DNA from: Amphimedon queenslandica
Lineage: Eukaryota > Porifera > Demospongiae > Haplosclerida > Niphatidae
NCBI RefSeq assembly: GCF_000090795.2
Contig: NW_003546245.1
Span: 972,578-1,034,169 of the forward strand
Length of the DNA: 61,592 nucleotides
Reading direction: 5' to 3'
The notes beneath the pieces were generated by a model, which ran no database searches, was not told the DNA's origin, and saw only the letters and a list, made by a program, of their open reading frames with translations. Made by a program: the position numbers and the translations under genes. The stretch's first letter is position 1; every line of letters starts with the position of its first letter. Positions 22,392-35,372 of this stretch are shown piece by piece.

Positions 22392-25300
22392 ATGGACTTA
22401 GATGCGGGGTTAGATGTAAAGCCTGACCTGGTGAGAACCAAATAGAATAAAACTAGCATATCTCTGTGACTCCATTTCTGCTTCTCCCCCCTCTCTCTCT
22501 CCCTTTAGGACAAAGCCCCACCTCATGTGGAAGGAGATTTACTGAAGAGAAAAACCAACAAAGGACTCAACATTCTCTCCAAAGCATGGCAGAGACGGTT
22601 TTTTGTGGTATGTCTCTAATCATTCCTCTATCTGTCTTTCTATGCTCTCCCTCTACAGGTTCACAAAGATAAGTTACAGTATTACGCTAAGAAAGAGGAC
22701 TATAAATCAGGAAAGGAACCTCTGAACTCTGTTAGACTTTTAAAAGTATGTAGATGCAGTATGCAATAATAATTTGAAAACTATCACGTATTTTGTTATT
22801 GATTTTTGTACTCGTGATAGAAGTATGCATGTAAAAATTTCGTCATAATCATAATTTTGTTACTCCATATAATGTGCATGTACATAGACTCAGTGAGTCT
22901 TCAGACTGTGCTATTATGAAAGCACCTAAGATCACATGGGGGACTTCTTCACTATCAGGCTTAATTTGTATATGATAAACAATTAAGTGTAGTACATATA
23001 CTCTCTCACCATCCATAACATACATGTATATCATCACACTCTCTTTTGCTAGTATAAAAATGAAATTATGCTTATTTAGTCACTATAAGAACCATCTTGC
23101 TTTATTTATTAATGAATTGTTATTAGCTTAGAGTTCTAGTATCAACCAAATTGAACTAACAGCCTAGTGAAACTAATCAGCAATTGATCAAGTATCAATT
23201 CATTGGCTAATGATGCATAAATTTGCTTTTGCTCATTTCCACTCAACACATCAACTAGTCTAGTCTCTACACATCAACTACTTTTACACCTGTATATGTC
23301 ATGATAGCCTTTATTAACTGTGAACTTAATGTCAATGTGTGTCATTATGTGTCTTTTCTTCCTTCCTTCTATCCTTACTTTCTGTTTCTCTTTCTGCTTA
23401 TCTCTTGTCAATTGAATTTGTGGCAAATGAGTCAGCTTTATATTAATAATAAATAACAATGCTTCATTGCACTCACCATTACTGGTTATATCTTATGTAT
23501 TTCAATTTGTTCGTTATTGTGTCCGTTAAAGCAAACAATTTCTCTCTCCCTTGCTTTCTCTTTCTCTCTCTTTCTCCTTTAGGTTAAAGATATCACAGAG
23601 TCAGTTTTTAATGGAGTGCCAAAGAGACATCACATCAACTGTGGCTTCACTGTCATAGAGTTATTGAAGGGCGGAGAAGAAGTTGTATATCACCTTTTAG
23701 CTGAAGTAAATGAAATCCTAGAACTTAACAACAACATTCCTTCCATCTCTTTCACTCTACTCTACTTTGTTTTATCTTTTCTTGTCAACTTGCTCCCCCA
23801 CTCTTTTTGTCTGTCTCTCTCTCTCATTTCTTCTCTCAGACTCCTGATTTAATGAGGTACTGGGTTCATGCCTTACGCTATGTTCGCTCCTATTGGTCAA
23901 AACTTGAAGTTAGAGACACAGTCATCAACGAAGACCACGAGAGGAAGCTACTGGAAAGAATACTTAGAGAAGAAGAGAGTGATGATGTATGTTATCAATG
24001 TGTGTGTGTACTGTCCTCCCATATATAGTAATAGTTGATATGTGCATACTTGTACCAGGACTGTACCATAGTACTATGGGACTTTGGGTCAATTTTTGAG
24101 TAAACTTTTAAAATTTGTAAAAAAACCAATTTTGATCGGAATCAGTTTAAACTTGCAACACAACATAAGAACATGTATATGTATCAGAAAAAATTATAAA
24201 AATTGAGAATTCTCTCCTAGTCATTTTTGGCGAAATTTGGCCAAAGACCCTGTACTATAGTACAGGGACTTTGACCTAATTTTTGAGCAACTTTTAAAAT
24301 TCATAAAAAATTCAAATTTGATCGGAATCAGTTCAAACTTTCTACTATACATAAGAACATGTATATGTATCAGAAAAAATTATAAAAATAGAGAATTCTC
24401 TCCTAGTTATTTTTGGCAAAATTTGGCCAAAGACCCTGTACAGGGACTTTGACCTAATTTTTGAGCAACTTTTAAAATTCATAAAAAATTCAAATTTGAT
24501 CGGAATTAGTTCAAACTTTCTACTATACATAAGAACATGTATATGTATCAGAAAAAATTATAAAAATAGAGAATTCTCTCCTAGTTATTTTTGGCAAAAT
24601 TTGGCCAAAGACCCTGTACTATAGTACAGGGACTTTGACCTAATTTTTGAGCAACTTTTAAAATTCATAAAAAATTCAAATTTGATCGGAATTAGTTCAA
24701 ACTTTCTACTATACATAACAACATGTATATGTATCAGAAAAAATTATAAAAATAGAGAATTCTCTCCTAGCCATTTTTGGCGAAAATTGGCCAAAGACCC
24801 TCTCCAGTAGTTAAGTGTGTATGTATGTATGTGTGTGTATATATTATGTATGTTATTTCAGATTGTTATTGTTGGTGAATATTCAGTGGACGATGATCAT
24901 ACAAGGCAAGGATCAGCAGACTGGGACAATAAGCAGTAAGCTATTATGAACAACTCCTAAAAAAACTTTTAGCCTCATGTAGCAGTAATAATTATGTATA
25001 ATCTAACTATATCTATGTACTTCAGTCTCGTGCATATTTATTATATTGACTGTGTCTCTGTAGGTTGTGTATCCCGGTTCATTTTGCTGATGGCAGCAAG
25101 ACTCTAGTGTATGTGAGTGTTAGCGAAACCATTAGCAGCGTCATAGAGAAAGTGAGGGATAAACTGACTTCATCTGCCAGCCAAATATGGATTGTTAACA
25201 ATGAAGGGAAAGGTAATGATATAGCTGCTAAACCTTGACGCTGAAACTAAAATGAAGGAGACATCATACTGCTATGCATAATGTGCCCATGGCAATACCT

Positions 25301-28300
25301 CCATACTATCCTTGTCTCAACACTATGTGTTTACAGTGTGTGTATGTGTTTCAATATAATCTGCTTCAGTTTATGTTGCTTTATTCAAAAGGACGGCAGC
25401 AATAACTGTCAGTTTACTTGTACTTATGGATCATAGCCTATTTTTGATTTGTTTATTCATGAAAGAGCTTTCTTATTCCTCTCTCTCTTTCTTTTAGAGA
25501 TTTCATTGAATCCAAGTGACAGTGTTATATTATACCATCCCAGTGCTCACCAGTTTTTCCTTGTTGATCCTAGCAGTAGAGTAAGGGAGAGGAAATATTC
25601 TTTGATCTCATTATCACAATCAATCTCCTCTTTCTTTACAGATAATTGTTGTATTCATTGGTAAAGAGTTTGTAGCTACAATTGTTCCACTAAAGATAAC
25701 AGCCCAAGAGGTCCAAAGCACACATACATGTACACATTCTTACTATTCATTAAATTAAAACTATCTCCATTAGGTAATAGAAGATCACGATGTAGCCACT
25801 AAACTTGATATTGCTGGCATCACTAATAGAGGATTGTTTCTACAGAAAGGAACTGAAGGTCAGCTATTAATAGGAGCAACGTCTTATTCACTCCTTTTCA
25901 TAATTGATATTAAAGGATGATTACATTGCTGCATTGATAAACATGTTTGTTGACCTTACATTGTACTTAATATTCCATTTGATATTAATTGTATTTTAAT
26001 TTGTATTTTAATTCCTTTTTTATTTTAGAGCTGTTGTTTGATAGCTCAGAGTGTCCTTGCGAAGCATTGTTCATAGAATCATCTGATGGTAACATTAGAA
26101 GACGAGACATTGGTTAGTACAGTAACAGTATACAATTCATAATATTATAATGATGTTAAAGCATGCATACATTGAACTGGGAGTTATGTTCCTTTATAGG
26201 ATCTCTTGTTATAAAGAATAAGACTATGGAGCACAAATCATCAAAAATACTGCGACAGTCTATCAGAAAAGCAACTGTCATTCCGTCCCCATCTGCCAGC
26301 AGACGCTCGGCTGCTCCTCGTATCATTGAAGTCAGTGATGAGTTTATTAATGTACTGGAATTATTGTATAAAGTACAGGAAGAAGATCATAAGAGAGCTT
26401 TGGATAAAATCCAGCAACTTCGGGATGGGAGGATAAAGAAAGCACCCCAGATTGTCGAGGGTAATTAGGGTTTTATTATTAATATTTGTTTAATTAATAT
26501 TGTTTATTTTAATTTTAGAGTCGCCAAGGATACGTACAAGATCAAAAGCATTCATTAGTAAATCAAGTGAATCTGAAAATAGCGATAAAGATGTGAGCTT
26601 ACGAGCATAATAATATCACACGATCTTAATTTTTTTATTTATAATTTATAATAGCTTGAGCTAAATGTACCAACTGATCCAGAGCCAGTGCTAGGAGGAC
26701 CAGGGAAAGGAAGGGGAGATGGAGGACTGGAGTTGGCTCATTCATCTCCTAAACCCTCGCCAAGAAGCTCTCCTAAACCCTCGCCAAGAAGCTCTCCCAA
26801 ACCCTCACCCAGGCATGTCATATCAACCAGACCCAGTCCTCCTACAGCTAAAAGACAAGGAAAGACCATCACTAAGAAGCAAGTCAGGAGAGCTGATGGT
26901 AATTATGTCAATAGATTTAGTTCTATTGCGTGTGTGTGGAGAACATAATAGAAATTAGAAATAATTTTAAGGCATGGTTAAAAGTAATAGTATTTCTACA
27001 GCTGCTATTGCTGAGACTAAAATGTATGTAAGCCCTTTTTTATGTTTACAGAGGTTGGTATGGAAGAGTCCCGTAGCTCAGGATTTGGTCGGTTTCCAAA
27101 AGCTGAAGAACCTAAACTGTCTGACAGCGAAGAAGAAAGACTGAGCAACCTATTCAGCATGAGCTATCAAGAGAAAGAGGAACAAGAACTGAAAGAAAAG
27201 CTTGAAACAAAACTCTCATCTTCACTTGAATTACAAGCAAGTTAGTGCTATATTTGTAGCAATATTAGTTTTAATGTGAATATGTGCATGTATTTCATGC
27301 AGGTAGTAATGATGATGAGTTTCCTGCTTCTACTCCTTCCTCCCCTCCCCCCAAACCATTTATACTAACTGATTCTCTCATTACTAAACCTCAGACCTCA
27401 TGCGTGGTCATTCATCGTCCAGCTCTGTTGAAAGTGGTCCTCCTTCAAAGCGAAGCCGAAGACACTAAAGACAGCAATCAAGCCATTAAAAAAATCTCGC
27501 TATCTGGTGTTGTGTTGAACTATGTTAACAGAGTGTGGGCCCTTGATGAAGAGAGTCAGTATCACGATGAAGCCTCCATTGATAGTGAAGGAGAGTCGGA
27601 TCAGAGAGAATACTACACATTGCCTGGGGGTATACGCTCTATTTATAACCCTACTGGAAACAGTTGGACTGTTCTACCACCTCTCCCCCTTCCATCTCCT
27701 CTTCCTCCTGCATCTCCTTCTCCCCTGCTTGCACCTCCTTCACTAGTGCAGGCAGAGGCTCAAGTTAATAGCAGCAGGTATGTTAGGCTGTACGTGTTTA
27801 CTTTTAATGTACCATAATTATAATAGCTAGAAAATTTTAGTTCGGCAATAATCCATGCATAGTATAGATAAGAAATTTTGTGGCCCTAAATTTTGTGAAT
27901 AGCTAGTAAATCCCCAATTAAGAGTTTGAGCTGGCTCACAAAATTTCCAGCTACTGTATTTGGTATGTGTGCACTATGCATGATGTAAATAATTTAAACT
28001 TATTGTTGTACTAAATTACTATTATTCCTTCATTTCCTTGTTCCTCCCAGCCCTGATCTGTATACTGCCAAAAGAGCAATAGCCACTAACATTGGTGCTG
28101 CCTTCATGGAAATACTCGGCCTCTTTAAAGGCTCTCTCTCCCTCGACGAGAAAAAGAAAATCGCGTCAGACATGACAAACGAAAATATAGGCCACATGAT
28201 TCGTGGTAGGTTCTGCACTAGTGTAGCCTACCTCCTCCTGGACGGTGTGAAGCTACAGAAATTAGGCGGACTAATTCAATATGATGTGTGGAAACTAGTC

Positions 28301-29777
28301 AGCTCATTCTGCCAAGAAGGTATGAAAGGAAAGGATGATTTGATGGAGCTTTTAGAAATGTATTCTTTGACAGTCTTTTAGTTTGATATGCATTTATTTA
28401 TTTTTATTTAAAAGGTTTAACTACTTCTGATCCAACTGTGACATCAGTCGCTGTGGATATGCAAGTGATGAGGCCAATCAAAGGAGAGAGTCGTCTCGTG
28501 ACTAATGACATGAAGTTTCGTTCGTTCATCTGTTTGGCAATTTCACGCGGTATCTTTATACAGTGGCTGTCAGAACTGCCTTCACTTGGAGGTAAAGAGT
28601 ATAGTTATAGTATGAGAAGAAGAAGGGGTTGATTTTATATGTGTGGTAATAGTTAGTTGAAAAGTTAAGGTGGGATGAATCAATTGGTAAAGATGATAAA
28701 TATGATAATTTTATTTTCGTATGTGTGTCTTTACATTGTGCTGTTTTTGTGTGTAGATACAATAAGGAAGCATTATGGAAAGAGTTCTTTCCTCTACATG
28801 GTATACAGTGGAGACAAGTGGTACTGTAAACTCTATGATGAGATATTGCTCTCTCTACAACCCATCTCCTTCTTCCCTTTTCAACTGAGCATTGATTTTG
28901 AGATAAAGTCATCATCGCCGTCATTATCTTCATCATCTTCTGCTGGAGAACTTGTAAGAGAACAACCATTAAAGTCTAATGGTATTGGATCTACTGTCAG
29001 TCCCTCTCAGTCACTCTCTGAACAAGTAATGGAGTGACTCCTGTCATTTTACGTGATTATGATTATATTTTATTCTAGAGTCCTGATAATAATCCAACAT
29101 CACTCATTAATGAGAGTCACGTTTTGTCAATGAGAGAGGAGTCACCTATCTCTCCTCCTCCTGAAACTGGACTGCTACTGAATAACGTGTTGAAAGGAAA
29201 GTCTACGCCGCAGTGGTTCAAAAGTATCACATCAAAGTAATATTACTTTTATAAGAGACAACCATGAAATGAATGGATTCCTTTACTATACTATGAATAT
29301 TAATAATATTAATTTTCTTTTTTTAGTCTTGCTAATCTTAATATTGGTGGCGTCCTAACTGGTCCTCCTCTTCAACCCTCTCCTCTTAACTCTCTATCAG
29401 TGAGACCAGCTGAGAATGAGCCATCATCTCCAGCAGCACCATCTCCAGCAGTAACACCTTCTCCTCCCTCTCCTCCTCCTCCTCCCTCACAACCAAACTG
29501 GTTAGTATATTTGAGAATTTGTTTGAATTTATATCAGGAAATGTAAAACTAGTATATTTTTCATGGTCATGGGTCTATTTTTATTCAAAAATTGAAATCT
29601 CTTTTTAGGAAAGTAGTTGCTCTTTATGACTGTTTTGCAGACAGCGAAGATGAGCTCTCATTTAGCAAGGGAGAAATTTTGCAAGTGGTAAAAGAGATTG
29701 ACAGCGATTGGTTGTTCTGTGAGAAAGATGACAAGAAAGGGATCGTGCCTCTTCTGTTTGTTCAGAAATGCACATAA
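22392..29777 (+). CDS. PH, RA-like, RUN and SH3 domain adaptor (RUSC-like)
   Basis: Twenty-two exons with consensus splice sites sum to 3,498 nt (1,165 aa). First exon 22392-22430 (MDLDAGLDVKPDL); then a PH domain over exons 22509-22607, 22659-22745, 23583-23705 and 23840-23986 (EGDLLKRKTNKG, AWQRRFFV, closing YWVHALRYV). Next comes a ubiquitin-fold/RA-like stretch (IPVHFADGSKTLVYVSVSE) at 25064-25212, then Ser/Pro-rich low-complexity sequence with SPKPSPRS repeats. A RUN domain spans about 28051-28900 (AFMEILGLFKGSLS, SVAYLLLDGVK), followed by proline-rich linkers and a C-terminal SH3 domain at 29609-29777 (VVALYDCFADSEDELSFSKG). RUN followed by a C-terminal SH3 is the RUSC1/RUSC2 arrangement, linked to vesicle traffic and Rab/kinesin adaptors; the N-terminal PH and RA-like parts are not in the vertebrate proteins I know. 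Function is inferred from domains only. Confidence 0.82.
24040..24800. repeat. Intronic tandem repeat, 178-186 bp unit
   Basis: About four copies lie in the intron 23987-24861. The marker TGATCGGAATCAG/TTAG recurs with spacings of 186, 178 and 186 bp. The core (TCAAACTTTCTA, CATAAGAACATG, TATGTATCAGAAAA) matches the 177-bp family at 13.2 kb, but the ends differ. Units meet at a perfect 20-bp palindrome, CCCTGTACTATAGTACAGGG, lost by an 8-bp deletion at one junction. Unit ends (AGGGACTTTGACC and GGCCAAAGACCCT) form an imperfect inverted repeat. Confidence 0.88.
26748..26820 (+). repeat. In-frame 24-bp coding repeat (SPKPSPRS)
   Basis: Within exon 26655-26898 a unit encoding SPKPSPRS is repeated about three times, giving a basic, proline-rich disordered stretch in the PH-RUN-SH3 protein. 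The S-P sites could be targets of proline-directed kinases (inference). Confidence 0.8.
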
Positions 29778-29873
29778 ATGAATTTATATTATAAAACTCA
29801 TTGATGTGCAATAACAATCATTGTGTTTGTGGTTTTTTTAAAGTATGTTAATTTTTATTGAGTACAGACAAAG

Positions 29874-29995
29874 TTCAGCTATATTTAGTACGTGAGTCTA
29901 TATTTAGCTCAGCCATGACGTAACCTAGACGAGGTTCGGCTGTATTTAGTACGCGAGTCTATATTTAGCCCAGCCATGACGTAACCTGATTAAAG
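29874..29995 (+). promoter_or_regulatory. Duplicated 61-bp promoter module with MEF2-like and CRE-like sites
   Basis: Two direct copies (29874-29934 and 29935-29995) lie upstream of the actin-like gene at 30129. CTATATTTAG, an exact YTA(A/T)4TAR MEF2-type site, occurs at 29879-29888, 29898-29907 and 29959-29968; a one-base variant CTGTATTTAG is at 29940-29949. TGACGTAA, a CRE/ATF-type site, occurs at 29916-29923 and 29977-29984. All matching sites are spaced exactly 61 bp apart. Binding is inferred from consensus only. Confidence 0.6.
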
Positions 29996-30045
29996 CAAAA
30001 ACATCTTGAGGTGAAAGATTAAATCCTTGGAGGCTTTGAGAGATT

Positions 30046-30055
30046 TATATAAAAG
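30046..30055 (+). promoter_or_regulatory. TATA box of the plus-strand actin-like gene
   Basis: TATATAAAAG lies 74 bp before the start codon at 30129 and just downstream of the duplicated MEF2/CRE-like module. That leaves room for a short 5' untranslated region. Confidence 0.65.
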
Positions 30056-30128
30056 GAGATCTTTTTGTATCAACTGGCAGAAAAATTTGAGGAAAATCTT
30101 TCTATAATAAAGTCTCTATTTATCTACA

Positions 30129-31232
30129 ATGGCACAACAGCATTGCTCTCCACCAAAAACAAATGTCCCTGTCGTCATTGACAATGGCTCATCCACAATA
30201 AAAGCCGGTTATGCAGGAGACCGAAGCCCTCGCCTCATTGTTCCTACTGTTGTAGGACGCAGTGGGGACAAGGTGTTCGTTGGAGAAGAAGTAAAAGGCA
30301 AAGAAGGCCTGACTTTAGAATACCCCATCGTCCGGGGGGCCATCAAAAATTGGGATGCAATGACTGAGGTAAAAAATTTTAATGCGCATTAAGAATTTTA
30401 ATTTTTACTATAGATTTGGAGGTATGTTTTGAAGGAATTGAAAGCAGATACTGCTGTCAATCCTATCCTTTTGACTGAGACTGTCTGTGTCGCTAAAGCC
30501 GACAGAGAGAAAATGACTCAAATCATGTTTGAGACATTCAACGCCTCCTCTGTCTACCTTGCAAATCAGCCAATTCTCTCCTTGTATGCGTGCGGCTTGT
30601 ACGATGGCTTGATCCTTTCCTCTGGATATGGAGTGACACAAATTGCTCCGTCTAAAGGTGGGAATTTAATCCCATCCGCAAACCAGCGCAGTGACTTTGC
30701 AGGTTATGACATCACTCTGAAGCTACGTGAGCTCCTTCAAGGTGAAGGTATTTCAGTATCTGAAGATGTTGCAAGAGAGATTAAGGAGTCCTCGTGCTAC
30801 GTTGCTTCTGATAAAAATGCACCTCCTGAAACCAAACCTTACAAGCTGCCAGATGGTAAAGAGATCACATTGGGAGCTCCAAGAAAGGAGGCCACAGAGT
30901 TCTTCCTTTCTCCTGCTCTGTTGGAGTCCATGCGTGATACAGTCACAAAATGTGTCAGTGAGAATGGTGTGGAGCCAGAGACACTTTACTCTGCAGTTGT
31001 TCTCTCTGGAGGGAATGTGTTGTTCCATGGAATGGCAGAGAGGATCCAGAAAGAGCTGCAGGCCATTAATGGTGGGATACCTGTCAAAGTTCAAGTTGCT
31101 CCAGGCGGTACTGCCAGTACTTTTGTTGGTGGCTCCATTTTGACATGTCTTGAGGCCTTTAAGACACTTTGGATCACCAAGGAAGATTACAAGAATGGCG
31201 GTCCTGCTATTGTTCACACCAAGTGTGTTTAA
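30129..31232 (+). CDS. Highly divergent actin-like protein, lacking the D-loop and ATPase residues
   Basis: Two exons (30129-30368 and 30414-31232, a 45-bp intron) encode 352 aa. Actin landmarks: [60 protein letters not shown], ending GPAIVHTKCV. Key changes: the DSGDGVTH loop reads SSGYGVTQ, so Asp154 becomes Ser, Asp157 becomes Tyr and His161 becomes Gln; the methylated His73 site reads YPIVRGAI; and the DNase-I-binding loop (actin residues about 38-52) is almost wholly missing (VVGRSGDKVFVGEE). It keeps the actin fold pattern but is unlikely to hydrolyse ATP or join a normal filament (inference). The intron sits before an Ile-Trp pair, exactly as in the two neighbouring actin-like genes, which indicates common origin. 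A polyadenylation signal AATAAA is at about 31327. Confidence 0.9.
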
Positions 31233-31432
31233 CTTTAAAACTTGTCCTGAACTTCATTGTTGAAACTTGTGCTTATTTTTGTATTTCAAGTTTTATTTTA
31301 GTGTCATAAATTCATTATAAAGTTTTAATAAAAATAATCATTATTACTAGGACTGTTGTATCCAATGCTTTAAAAAGTTAAATAAAATGTAATAATGCAT
31401 AATAATAAATAATCTAAGCTACATCATTGATG

Positions 31433-32740
31433 CTAGTAAAACTTTCTGTGAACAATGGAAGGTCCAAATTCGTCATATTCTGGTCTGGTAGTCCAGTAGT
31501 TCTGGTAAGTTGAAAGAGATGCTAAAATAGAGCCTCCAATCCATACAGAATACTTGCGTTCGGGAGGAGCAACAATCCTAATATACCGAAGATTAGGACG
31601 AGAAGCAGCAGCAAGGCTTTTAATCTCCCTCCTCAGCCTTTCCTCAATGTTTGGAAACATGGTATTGCCTCCTGTTATAATGATATTACAGAAAAAATCT
31701 GCACGTGAATCGACATCACACTTCATGATTGAGTCATAGATAAACTGGTGGATGCCTGGAGAGTCCATGCCTATTAAAGATGGTTTGAAAAGAGCCTCTG
31801 GACAGAGGTACCTTTCTTTGTCTAGGCTAACAATTCGTCCGTCAGGTAACTCGTAAGGTTTTGGATCTGAAGGCTCTACATCAGAATCAAGAGAAACGTG
31901 ACTTGAAACCTCCTTTATGTGACGTACGACATCTCTTCCGGAAGTTGTTGAAGCAAAGTAGTGTCCTTTTTTAGATAATGTTCTAGCAAGGAAGTTAGTT
32001 ATATCCCGTCCTCCAATATCAAAGCGTTGAACACCCCCACTGATGACGTACCCATCATAAACAGGCATAGTTTGTGTCACACCATCTCCAGACTCCATTA
32101 CAAATCCTCTACTACGGCCACAGGCATACATTGATAGCTGGCATTGGTTTGCTACGCCAAAACCTGGGACATTAAATGACTCAAACATGACCTGGGCCAT
32201 CTTCTCACGGTGAGCCTTGGGACTGAGCGACGCCTCAGACAAAAGAATGGGCAGATCTTTGGGTGATACACGTAGTTCATACTTGAATACGTGATCCCAT
32301 ATCTATATATCATAAAATAGAACAGGAATAATAACAACAAAGAGTGCTAAGGTTAGCTCCCCATAATTTTAAAATAATTTAAGGACTATGTCTGAAGCAA
32401 CAAGGGGTCAAAAACAAAGGTGTACCTTATCCATGTCATCCCAGTTCGTGATGATACCATGCTCCATTGGATAGGTCAAAGAGAGAATCCCTCTTTTGCA
32501 CTGTGCTTCGTCTCCAACGTAATGATCTTTTCTGCCTACTCCTACCATTGAGGGATATGCCGAGTCTTGAAAGCGATCACGACCGATGATCGTACTGAAA
32601 ACAGCTCTAGGAGCATCATCTCCAGCAAAACCAGCTTTGCACATGCCCGACCCATTATCTAGGACTATAGCTTGAGGTTCATCCTCTGATGATTCTGAGC
32701 CTGAGGAAGACGAAAAAGATAAATCATTGCCTTCAGCCAT
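31433..32740 (-). CDS. Divergent actin-like protein with acidic N-terminal extension
   Basis: Exons 32740-32426 and 32302-31433 encode 394 aa. An N-terminal Ser/Glu/Asp-rich extension of about 23 residues ([18 protein letters not shown]) precedes a normal start ([20 protein letters not shown]). The loop MESGDGVTQ replaces Asp154 with Glu and His161 with Gln; Gln137 is kept ([12 protein letters not shown]). The D-loop is longer than usual ([20 protein letters not shown]). His73 is kept (YPMEHGI). The C-terminus is [10 protein letters not shown]. The intron position is shared with both divergent neighbours. It is the second gene of a minus-strand tandem. It may form or cap specialised filaments; function is not known. 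Confidence 0.9.
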
Positions 32741-32843
32741 GATTGCATGCTAGATTTAGAAGTCTCCACCCATTAACAAAAATGCACTAAATTAGTTTCT
32801 ATTTTTAATTATAATTTTGCTAAGGGGGATTTTGTATTTTTGT

Positions 32844-33979
32844 TCATAAACATTTTCGATGAGCAATGGAAGGTCCAGACTCATCGTAGTCTTGCTTAGA
32901 TATCAGCATTGCTTTAAAAGTTGAATGTGAGGTTAATATGCACCCTCCTGCCCACACACTAAAGTTGCGTGCAGGTGTGGCATGCAACTTGATCTTTGTA
33001 TCTTGTGGAGCTAGAGCAGACACCTCTTTCCTCAATCTATCAACAAAGCCAGGCAACATCGTATTACCTCCACAGACAACTACATTTTCCAAGAGACTCC
33101 TGCAAATAGATTCATCACACTTCTTGACAGAATCATAAAGTAGGTCATGAACACCAGGATAATCTTTGCCATGTAAATACGGCTTAAAAAGACCTTCAGA
33201 ACAAAGAAACCTTTCCTTATCCAAACATATAACTTGTCCATCAGGTAACTCATAATTTCTAGGTGCCAAAGTCTCATTGTCACAATCAAGAGAGACATAG
33301 CTTAATGTCTCTTTAATACTACGAACTCTTTCTACAGCAATTGAGTGTCCTTTCTTTTCAAGACCTTTAGCAAGGGACTGAGTTACATCGTATCCTCCTA
33401 GATTGATATGTCCAATGCCCTCAAGACATGCCTTCTGGTCATAAAAAGGTAAGACTTGAGTCAAGCCATCTCCAGACTCCAAAATGATGCCTTTGCTATC
33501 AAGACTACTGGCATACATAGAGAGTATGCACTGGTTTGCTATGCTTAAAGCTGGGACTTGAAATGACTCAAACATGATCTGGGTCATCTTCTCACGGTCA
33601 GCCTTAGGATTGAGTGATGCCTCAGTTAAGAGAACAGGATGTTCATCTGGCGATACACGTAGCTCGTTGCAAAAAACATGCTCCCATATCTATTAACTTC
33701 CACTAAAAACCATGACAAAATTATAATAATGCTTACCTTTTCCATATCATCCCAGTTAGTGACAATGCCATGTTCCATAGGATAACTCAATGAGAGTAAT
33801 CCTCTCTTTGCCTGAGCTTCATCCCCAATATAGAAATCTTTACCTAGTCCTTTAGAATGAGGCCTTCCAATGACTGAAGGGAAATAAGATACAGGAGCAT
33901 CACTTGTACAGAATCCTGCTTTACACATTCCGGAGCCATTATCAATCACCAAACAAATTGGCTCATCATCATCTTCCAT
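32844..33979 (-). CDS. Divergent actin-like protein with shortened D-loop
   Basis: Exons 33979-33737 and 33689-32844 encode 362 aa. It starts [20 protein letters not shown]. The D-loop is short ([18 protein letters not shown]). The catalytic loop reads LESGDGLTQ, so Asp154 becomes Glu and His161 becomes Gln, as in the gene at 31433; Gln137 and His73 are retained. The C-terminus is [10 protein letters not shown]. The next gene downstream (start 32740) begins 104 bp after this stop. AGGTGTGGCT (reverse strand, 34001-34010) lies 22-31 bp upstream of the start codon. Tandem duplication from the conventional actin next door is the simplest origin. Confidence 0.9.
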
Positions 33980-34303
33980 GTGTTAATGTTGCTGCAAGCC
34001 AGCCACACCTCCCCATCTACCTCCCACGCACATTATCACTTCAATTTTTCTATTATTCATTTTTTTAAAAAGACCTTGAATATCGAATTTTTTAAAATTT
34101 CTAACAAGATTTAAAAGAGAGAGAGAGATTATTAAAGATCATACAAGTAACTACACTTTCAATGCATGGGCACTTGTACAACAATAATAATTAATAATAG
34201 ACACAAATAATCACATCCAAGAAATAAAACAATAATGCTACGGTCCCTGAAATAAACAGGTTATGTTGATAAGATTACTAGAGATGGAAAAAAGTTAAAC
34301 AGT

Positions 34304-35263
<960 letters not shown>

Positions 35264-35372
35264 CTAGCTTGGTGAAAAGCAAGAGAAAGAGAGAGAAGAG
35301 GTTGAAATAAGTGAAGAGCGTCGAGAGGATAATCCAAAAACTCCCAAGTGAAAGTCCAGTTCAACTGACCAG

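Noticed and set aside
27820..27960. Possible MITE with AGCTAGAAAATTTT and AGCTGGAAATTTTG ends in a PH-RUN-SH3 intron
   Set aside because: Inverted similarity is weak and no target duplication was found.
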